A program made the position numbers and the translations under genes. Shown piece after piece: positions 7,572 to 12,353 of a stretch of DNA of 12,353 bases. Position 1 is the stretch's first letter. Every line of letters begins with the position of its first letter. The stretch covers positions 1-12,353 of the forward strand of contig JAIYAA010000070.1 in NCBI GenBank assembly GCA_027489295.1, read 5' to 3'. The DNA comes from Sphingomonadales bacterium (GTDB taxonomy: Bacteria; Pseudomonadota; Alphaproteobacteria; Sphingomonadales; Sphingomonadaceae). The notes under the pieces were generated by a model that saw only the letters and a list, made by a program, of their open reading frames with translations, did not search any database and was not told where the DNA came from.

Positions 7572-7784
7572 TCAGGCGTGCGTTCGCTCTGGGAACAACC
7601 CAGGCTGAGCCTCTTGATCCAGCAGCACTAGGCGCGCCAACTGCGCGGCGCCGACCGCCTGCCGGTATTGAACGGTGCCATAACGTTCTGCCTCGTCGAA
7701 GCCGAACAGTGCCCATTCTTCACTTGGATAGCAGGCGTCATAGATCGCGCGCGCCGCTGCGCGCAGCTTGAAATCGTGGCCCAC
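7572..7784 (-). CDS. Unrecognised 70-residue protein, first gene of the LexA-box operon
   Basis: A GTG start at 7784-7782 gives 70 residues beginning MGHDFKLRAAARAIYDACYP. The CGGGAG at about 7791-7796 is a good ribbon of Shine-Dalgarno sequence seven bases upstream and supports this start. The protein is mostly helical in appearance, with an acidic-aromatic centre (SEEWALFGFDEAERYGTVQY) and an Ala/Leu-rich helix (GAAQLARLVLLDQEA). I do not recognise the family. It is the first gene after a candidate promoter with a perfect GAAC-N7-GAAC LexA box at 7830-7844 and lies 11 bases before the 152-residue gene, so it should be induced by DNA damage together with its two partners. Confidence 0.65.
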   Translation of the reverse strand: MGHDFKLRAAARAIYDACYPSEEWALFGFDEAERYGTVQYRQAVGAAQLARLVLLDQEAQPGLFPERTHA

Positions 7785-7825
7785 ACTAACGCTCCCGTGT
7801 GTCGAGTCGCTGACACAACCTTACG

Positions 7826-7853
7826 ATTAGAACAAAATCGGAACATAAGGCAA
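7826..7853 (-). promoter_or_regulatory. LexA-type SOS box within a minus-strand promoter
   Basis: GAAC-AAAATCG-GAAC at 7830-7844 is a perfect match to GAAC-N7-GAAC, the established LexA-binding direct repeat of alphaproteobacteria. On the minus strand it lies between TTGCCT (-35, 7853-7848) and TCTAAT (-10, 7831-7826) with a 16-base spacer. LexA bound here would block the promoter. Transcription would start near 7819, about 35 bases before the GTG of the first operon gene. Confidence 0.75.
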
Positions 7854-8377
7854 CGTATGTTCCGCTGGCTAAGGAAGCACGATGAGCGCGGTCCGCTGCC
7901 TGACGTATCCGCGAAAGATCGTCGATCGATGCTAGTTAGGTCTACACTTCTGCCCCTTAGCATCCGAACCACGCATGAAACGATCACATGCCCACACTAG
8001 TCACGAGCGGATCAATCGAGAATTATTGGGAATGTTAGAGGCGCCAGTACCTCGTGACTCCGACGAATGTGTCTGCTGGTTGCGTAAATGCGCACGGCTA
8101 TAGATGAAACAACGTATATGCATTGGTATTTCGGGATTGATTATAGGCGGCCACCTATTTCACCGCCGGTATTAAATTGGGCATAGTCACCCTGAAAGTT
8201 GCGCTTGAAGTCTCCAGCTAACCCGGCGGTCGTGAACCCCGTTTCGGGCCTTTCATACACCGATAGCTTATATGACCCGGGATTCTGTTGGCGTCGGGAG
8301 TGCGCGAGAGCCCGTCGCTTTAAGGTCTTGTCAGATCGTCCTTCTCCGGCCAGCTAGGTGGATAGGGAGAATGAATA
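7854..8377. other. Gene-poor junction region, with two short open frames of uncertain status
   Basis: This stretch separates the SOS operon from the A+T-rich helicase gene, and its base composition falls along its length. No confident gene is present. Two short frames look mildly protein-like. One is 7858-8000 (plus), starting MFRWLRKHDERGPLPDVSAK, with AAGG a few bases upstream. The other is a minus-strand frame open from 8353 to a TAA at 8141 and ending in AQFNTGGEIGGRL, with a possible GTG start at 8260. Either could be a truncated remnant left by the insertion that brought in the helicase gene. The decamer GCCCACACTA occurs at 7779-7788 and 7990-7999. Confidence 0.4.
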
Positions 8378-10906
8378 ATGACTATCGACTTTTCCAAATT
8401 GTCCGTTCCTCAAGCGGCGAAGCCGCAGGTTGACCCATACAAAATCTTTACAGGGCTACCTCGGTTGGGGGGCGCGCCGAATGACCTCTGGCGCGGACAA
8501 TCAGAAGCTCTCTCCGCATGGCATGACAAACGCGAAAAGTCGGATGTTCTCATATCTTTGAATACGGGTGCGGGCAAAACGCTGGTAGGTCTTCTAATAG
8601 CGAAGAGTTTCGTCAATGAAGGGCTGGATAATGTTTTATATATTTGCCCTACGAATGATCTCGTAAATCAAACTGCTGTTCAGGCAAGGTCAATCGGAAT
8701 AACAGTAACGACCAGAGTTGAATCAAATTTTGATAATGATCTATTTGAATCGGGCAAAACGTTTTGCATTACGAACTACAGTTCCATATTTAACGGTTTG
8801 AGTAGCTTGCGACGGCGCAACTTCCCAGACGCCATCATATTCGATGACGCGCACGTGGCAGAGTCTGTGATGAGAGACTCATTTTCTATGTCACTGACAG
8901 TGGAATCGCATAGATCTCTATTCTTGGGGCTAGTTTCGCTCTTTCAGCCGCACTTCAGGGCATTGGGGCGAGAAGGTGAGTTCATAGACTCTATTGATTC
9001 TGCGCGGCCATCACACTCAGTGCTTATCCCACCGGATGTTGTCGCCTCTGTGGGAAACCAAGTTGAAACGCTGTTCCGCGAGGCTGGAGCTTCAAATGAC
9101 GGCTCGCTTAAGTACGCTTACCATCATCTGCGGGACCATCTTAGCACATGCGCGATCGTTATCACGCATGGTAAGTTTGAATTTACGCCACCGTTTCTGC
9201 CTTCGTTATCTTTGAACATATTCGATAGTAAAATAAGAAGGGTCTATCTATCTGCAACCTTGAACAATAAAGCGGATATCGTACGTGCATTCGGCAGGAT
9301 GCCAAGCGTTGTAATCGAACCAAATAACGATGCAGGTAACGGGGAGAGGCTTATAATATTTGAGCGAGAGGTGTCGCCGGCGTCCTTCGACTCCGCATTT
9401 GCTACAAGGTTGCAGGGGAAGCACAAGGTTCTTGTAGCTGTCCCAAGCTATCATAAGGCGCGGGAATGGTCATCGGTGGCCGTGCCTCCAAGAACGGATA
9501 ATTTCTCAGAAGAGTTGGATGTGTTTCGGCGGTCAAGTGGTGGCGCCTTTATCCTCGTCAACAGAGTGGACGGCATAGATTTGCCTCATGATGCATGTCG
9601 CCTGATGATTATGGATGGAATACCGCGAAGTGAAGGTCTTTTGGAGCGTTATCAATTTGAATATTTGACGATGAGGACTTTCGCGGCGTCACGTATTGCA
9701 AATAGGCTTGTTCAGCTATTTGGTAGAATAAATCGCGGAAGATCCGATTATGGGGCTTTCCTAGTTGCTGGTCGTGAGCTCAACACGTGGCTGTCCAATG
9801 ATAAGCATGTTGCTCTTCTCCCGGAGCTTCTGAGGAAGCAGGTTCTACTAGGTCGGTATGTTCAGGACGGAATGAACATCAAGTCACTTGATTCCGTCGA
9901 TGCAGTGTTGGACACAGTTATAAGGTCTCAGCCTCGTGACCCGCAATGGCTTGGCTATTATGGCCAGTTCATCGAATCAATGAGCGTTTCGGAGGAGAGG
10001 TCCGAACGTGCCAAGCGAGTTGAGCTTCAGAACCTTGAGGCAGCCAAAGCGGAGGCGATTTATGCAAAGGCTATGTGGAATCGTGATTACCAAGGTGCCA
10101 GAAATGCGCTTGATGAAATAGTTGCGAGTACGGCCAGAGCGGACGAGAAATTGGCGGGCTGGCATAATCTTTGGATCGGTGCCGCACTTTCACATGAAGG
10201 TGATCATGAGCAGGCGAGTTTCTATTTTTCGCGCGCAAAGGGTCAGCTTGGAGTAAACCTGATAGTGTCGACCGGAAACTACCTGGTAGCGGGTGAGAGC
10301 CCGGTCTTTGTTAGTAAGATGATGGCGAAAGTCTCAATGATAACCAATCTGGGGCGTGAGTCGTTCGGTAAGCAGCTGAGGAACCTTGAGGCTGATCTAA
10401 GTGCGCTTTCCGGTGGAACACCGGCCCAGATGGAAGAGGCTACAAGGCTCCTCGGTGAGTGGCTAGGGTTTGCGGCTACCCGCCCTGACAACGATGTTGG
10501 AACTGGTCCTGACGTCCTGTGGACCTGCGAAGAAGAAAGGCTAATTGTCGGCTTAGAGTTGAAGACCGATAAAACTACAGGTTCGATGTATTCAAAGGAT
10601 GATGTTTCGCAGGCGCTTGATCATTTGAGTTGGATGAACGACCACTCCGAAGGGCGAAGTGTTGTTGGAGTTGTGCTGATTGGGCCTGCCGAAGGGTATC
10701 ACTCGCAAGCAAATCCAACTGGTATGATCTTTCAGGCTGAAGCCAATCATTTTGTTAAGCTGCGAGATAGGCTTGTTGCATTGTTGCGGGATGCTTACGA
10801 AAAGAACTCGACTGAGAGAAGTGATTTTGTAGCTCGGTCGATAGAGGAGTTTAAGCTAGGGCAAGTAGCTAAGGGGCTCACTGGTCGGCCTCTACGGCAA
10901 GCATAA
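8378..10906 (+). CDS. SF2 DDAH-box helicase fused to a TPR-like region and C-terminal PD-(D/E)xK nuclease
   Basis: 842 residues; ATG at 8378 with AGGGAGA at 8364-8370. Helicase motifs are in order: Walker A NTGAGKT (Lys67), motif Ia YICPTNDLVNQ (about 88-98), Walker B FDDAH (156-159), motif III LSAT (291-294), and motif VI QLFGRINRG (446-454). The second RecA lobe (RVDGIDLPHDACRLMIMDGIP) resembles the XPD/DinG type, but no four-Cys iron-sulfur insert is seen. Residues about 545-640 look like paired helices of TPR type. The C-terminus carries a PD-(D/E)xK nuclease signature: GPDVLW (Asp712), then GLELK (Glu727, Lys729) and a downstream Gln745. This architecture suggests ATP-driven movement on DNA followed by cleavage, as in phage-defence enzymes. 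The gene is much richer in A+T than its neighbours, with frequent ATA and AGA codons, and no partner gene is adjacent. A defence role is inference; the helicase and nuclease folds are well supported. Confidence 0.85.
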   Translation: MTIDFSKLSVPQAAKPQVDPYKIFTGLPRLGGAPNDLWRGQSEALSAWHDKREKSDVLISLNTGAGKTLVGLLIAKSFVNEGLDNVLYICPTNDLVNQTAVQARSIGITVTTRVESNFDNDLFESGKTFCITNYSSIFNGLSSLRRRNFPDAIIFDDAHVAESVMRDSFSMSLTVESHRSLFLGLVSLFQPHFRALGREGEFIDSIDSARPSHSVLIPPDVVASVGNQVETLFREAGASNDGSLKYAYHHLRDHLSTCAIVITHGKFEFTPPFLPSLSLNIFDSKIRRVYLSATLNNKADIVRAFGRMPSVVIEPNNDAGNGERLIIFEREVSPASFDSAFATRLQGKHKVLVAVPSYHKAREWSSVAVPPRTDNFSEELDVFRRSSGGAFILVNRVDGIDLPHDACRLMIMDGIPRSEGLLERYQFEYLTMRTFAASRIANRLVQLFGRINRGRSDYGAFLVAGRELNTWLSNDKHVALLPELLRKQVLLGRYVQDGMNIKSLDSVDAVLDTVIRSQPRDPQWLGYYGQFIESMSVSEERSERAKRVELQNLEAAKAEAIYAKAMWNRDYQGARNALDEIVASTARADEKLAGWHNLWIGAALSHEGDHEQASFYFSRAKGQLGVNLIVSTGNYLVAGESPVFVSKMMAKVSMITNLGRESFGKQLRNLEADLSALSGGTPAQMEEATRLLGEWLGFAATRPDNDVGTGPDVLWTCEEERLIVGLELKTDKTTGSMYSKDDVSQALDHLSWMNDHSEGRSVVGVVLIGPAEGYHSQANPTGMIFQAEANHFVKLRDRLVALLRDAYEKNSTERSDFVARSIEEFKLGQVAKGLTGRPLRQA

Positions 10907-10949
10907 CGTCAAAGTTGAGAAAGTTTGATATAATGTTGTAATTTTGACG
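10907..10949. repeat. Inverted repeat just after the helicase stop codon
   Basis: CGTCAAA at 10907-10913 is complementary to TTTGACG at 10943-10949, with an A+T-rich loop containing TATAAT (10929-10934). The pairing is short and the loop long, so a terminator is doubtful. It marks the end of the A+T-rich segment. Confidence 0.35.
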
Positions 10950-10951
10950 CC

Positions 10952-10997
10952 GGCGGAGGTGTAAGTCCCGGGTTATTCTGGACCATACACCTTCGCC
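10952..10997. repeat. Long imperfect hairpin between the convergent helicase and relaxase genes
   Basis: GGCGGAGGTGTA (10952-10963) pairs with TACACCTTCGCC (10986-10997) with one mismatch in 12. The stem continues with GTCC (10965-10968) against GGAC (10980-10983). No T-tract follows on either strand, so it is not a standard terminator, although it could act as a bidirectional one. Because a relaxase gene ends 14 bases away, it could instead belong to a transfer origin; TAAGT in the left arm weakly recalls MobA-type nick regions. Both ideas are inference. Confidence 0.5.
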
Positions 10998-11010
10998 CTT
11001 CTAGGAATGC

Positions 11011-11724
11011 TTAGTTCAGCTGCCAGCCTATCTTCATCGCGTCATTTGCCAACGCGCAGTGCCTCCGCCAGCTCAGCTCGAGCCTCCGGTGTGCTTGCCA
11101 TGACGGCAGCCACCCGGGATGGCGCTTCCCGTGTCGTTCGCCGCGCCGCCAATATCTGGCCGTTACGACGAGATGGACGTGCGGCGCGATGATCCAGTCG
11201 TCCGCATCCCCTTCCATGGCATGGATCGCCCACGCCACGACCGCCCCCCTGGCCACAAGCTCCCGCTCGACGAAGCTGGTCGCCAGCCTTTTCCAGTTCT
11301 TCGATGGTAGTGCCTTGGGGATCTCCATCACCACGTGCCAGGCTGAAACCTCGGTGAAGTCGTCCGTCGCCTCTGCCGCAGCATCGGCTTCCTGCCAGAT
11401 GGTGTAACCTTCGGTCGCCCAGACGGGCGCATTGGCGGGCAGCAACAGACCCGAACCCCGTAGTTCGCAGCGCCGCTCGCTGAAGGCGCGCGGCATGGGG
11501 CCGAATTGGTCGATGGGGCCGCTGTCCCGCCAGATATAGGCGACATTGGCGACGGCCGTTCGATAGGCGGGTGAGCGGCCGGCGATCCGCCATGCCTCGC
11601 TGATCGGCCGGATGTTGAATTGCAGGCCGGAGGCATGTCGCCGTTCGCGACGATAGCTGGTCCAGGCGCGGCGGGCGGTGTCCACGTCCTCCTGGCGGAG
11701 GAATGGAGTAGTGATCTCGATCAT
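11011..11724 (-). CDS. Stand-alone MobA/MobL (MobQ)-like relaxase domain protein
   Basis: 237 residues from the ATG at 11724, which has GGAG seven bases upstream. Relaxases nick plasmid or element DNA at oriT and stay attached through a tyrosine. The sequence parallels the relaxase domain of plasmid RSF1010/R1162 MobA. The segment ANVAYIWRDSG (Tyr63) matches the region of MobA's catalytic Tyr25. The long helix-strand segment MEIPKALPSKNWKRLATSF is followed by AIHAMEGD (His168) and PHVHLVVTAR (His182, His184), which give the three metal-binding histidines. The signature LLPANAP (94-100) is also typical of MobA/MobL proteins. No primase or helicase part is attached, unlike full-length MobA or TraA, so this is a minimal domain. 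It follows the 179-residue gene across a strong hairpin. Recognition rests on motifs; activity is not certain. Confidence 0.72.
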   Translation of the reverse strand: MIEITTPFLRQEDVDTARRAWTSYRRERRHASGLQFNIRPISEAWRIAGRSPAYRTAVANVAYIWRDSGPIDQFGPMPRAFSERRCELRGSGLLLPANAPVWATEGYTIWQEADAAAEATDDFTEVSAWHVVMEIPKALPSKNWKRLATSFVERELVARGAVVAWAIHAMEGDADDWIIAPHVHLVVTARYWRRGERHGKRHPGWLPSWQAHRRLELSWRRHCALANDAMKIGWQLN

Positions 11725-11741
11725 GTTGGTCTCCAGAAACG

Positions 11742-11771
11742 GCAACGCCGCCCGAAGCAGGGCGGCGTTGC
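11742..11771 (-). terminator. Perfect 12-bp stem hairpin between the 179-residue gene and the relaxase gene
   Basis: GCAACGCCGCCC (11742-11753) and GGGCGGCGTTGC (11760-11771) are perfect inverted repeats with a 6-base loop. On the minus-strand transcript the stem is followed by only a short T-run (GTTTCT), so it is a weak intrinsic terminator, an attenuator, or an RNA stabilising and processing hairpin that would set relaxase expression below that of the upstream gene. It lies 18 bases from the relaxase start. Confidence 0.55.
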
Positions 11772-11793
11772 AGGGGGCAATTGGGGGAGCGGA

Positions 11794-12333
11794 TCAGCAG
11801 GCGATCTTCAGGTCGTCCAACCGCTGGCTTTCGGCGATGCCGCTGCCCGCAGGCACGAGCAGATTGCCCTCCAGCCGCAGCGACTGTTCTTGCTCGAAGA
11901 CCTGACGCCAGCGCCGCAGGGCGATCCGCTCGCCGGCATCACGCCGGTGGGTTGGCGGCAGCTTGGCGCTGGTCAGGACATGGCGTGGGCCGATGAACCA
12001 GCGGCGATCGCTGGCCAGCAGTTCGACCCGGGCATTGTCGCTGGCGGCATAGAGCCGCAATCCGCCCCGGAAGCGGATGTTCATGCCTTCGCGGACCGCA
12101 AGCGCGAGCTCGCGCGGCGCTTCGTCGTTCGCCGGCATCACGATCTGCATCATGTCGCGCTGCAGTTCGGCGGCAACGCGCGTCAGCTGGGGCTCCTGCA
12201 GCGAACCGGTGCATCCCGTCGCGCACCACCCGATGGTGTGGAACGGCGGCGCATGCCGCGGATATCCCATCAGCACGCGCAGCGCGAAGGTCCAGTTCTG
12301 CGCAATCGCCAGATACGGGGGTAGGTCAGTCAT
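11794..12333 (-). CDS. Unrecognised 179-residue protein upstream of the relaxase gene
   Basis: The ATG at 12333-12331 (MTDLPPYLAIAQNWTFALRV) has GGAG seven to eight bases upstream (TTGGAGAAATGA), which supports the start. I do not recognise the family. The protein is soluble in appearance, with a CxxxC pair in GWCATGCTGS (Cys37, Cys41) and a helix-rich middle (LTRVAAELQRDMMQIVMPAN). Strand-rich parts follow (MNIRFRGGLRLYAASDNARV and RRWFIGPRHVL), and then a basic segment around ALRRWRQVFEQEQSLRLEGN. It is codirectional with the relaxase-like gene, separated by 69 bases holding a strong hairpin, so it may be an accessory mobilisation protein or simply a neighbour. The high-GC codon use resembles the host. 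The end at 11794 is secure; the upstream region is cut by the window at 12353. Confidence 0.7.
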   Translation of the reverse strand: MTDLPPYLAIAQNWTFALRVLMGYPRHAPPFHTIGWCATGCTGSLQEPQLTRVAAELQRDMMQIVMPANDEAPRELALAVREGMNIRFRGGLRLYAASDNARVELLASDRRWFIGPRHVLTSAKLPPTHRRDAGERIALRRWRQVFEQEQSLRLEGNLLVPAGSGIAESQRLDDLKIAC

Positions 12334-12353
12334 TCATTTCTCCAATGTTGATA

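Noticed and set aside
7779..7999. Decamer GCCCACACTA repeated at 7779 and 7990 as possible attachment sites
   Set aside because: Only ten bases, one copy overlapping the start of a coding gene, and it does not flank the A+T-rich segment.
8230..8255. CCCG-TTT-CGGG followed by CCTTTC as an intrinsic terminator
   Set aside because: A 4-bp stem and a weak T-run are too little support.
11725..11745. Upstream TTG start for the relaxase gene
   Set aside because: It lies inside the hairpin and lacks a Shine-Dalgarno sequence, while the ATG at 11724 has GGAG at good spacing.
11620..12324. Plus-strand 234-codon frame opposite the 179-residue gene
   Set aside because: The minus-strand gene has a good ribosome-binding site and balanced composition; the plus frame starts inside the relaxase gene and lacks recognisable features.

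Overview
The window looks like chromosome of a high-GC alphaproteobacterium, most likely a sphingomonad. The reasons are GC-rich codon use, a PleC/PdhS-like histidine-kinase dimerisation segment, a GAAC-N7-GAAC LexA box of the alphaproteobacterial type, and the general gene style. This is inference from sequence features; no search was run. One gene, at 8378-10906, is clearly richer in A+T than its surroundings and looks foreign.

Layout. Positions 1-95 (minus) hold the start of an Lrp/AsnC regulator. It is divergent from a cytoplasmic PAS-histidine-kinase-like protein (277-1881) whose ATPase motifs are partly lost. Two tRNA genes follow: a CAT-anticodon tRNA that fits tRNA-Ile2 (lysidine type) better than tRNA-Met, and tRNA-Pro(TGG). 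A large tyrosine recombinase begins about 125 bases after tRNA-Pro, as in an element inserted at a tRNA 3' end. No second copy of the tRNA end is visible, so the far boundary is not in the window. A hipBA toxin-antitoxin operon comes next, headed by a perfect 17-bp inverted repeat, and then an SRAP (YedK/HMCES-type) DNA-protein crosslink repair protein.

Convergent with the SRAP gene is a three-gene minus-strand operon (7784 down to 6786) encoding two unrecognised proteins and a zinc-ribbon protein. Its promoter carries a perfect GAAC-N7-GAAC LexA box between plausible -35 and -10 elements. This suggests an SOS-controlled, possibly DNA-repair, operon next to an abasic-site repair protein. A gene-poor stretch of about 590 bases separates it from the A+T-rich gene.

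The A+T-rich gene encodes an 842-residue protein that joins an SF2 DDAH-box helicase with an XPD/DinG-like second half, a helical TPR-like middle, and a C-terminal PD-(D/E)xK nuclease. It stands alone and is the best candidate here for an undescribed single-gene defence system. Downstream, on the minus strand, are a stand-alone MobA/MobL-like relaxase domain protein with an apparently complete catalytic set and an unrecognised 179-residue protein, with strong hairpins on both sides of the relaxase gene. Taken together, 2294-12353 reads as an accessory region: integration, toxin-antitoxin, DNA repair, putative defence and mobilisation functions.
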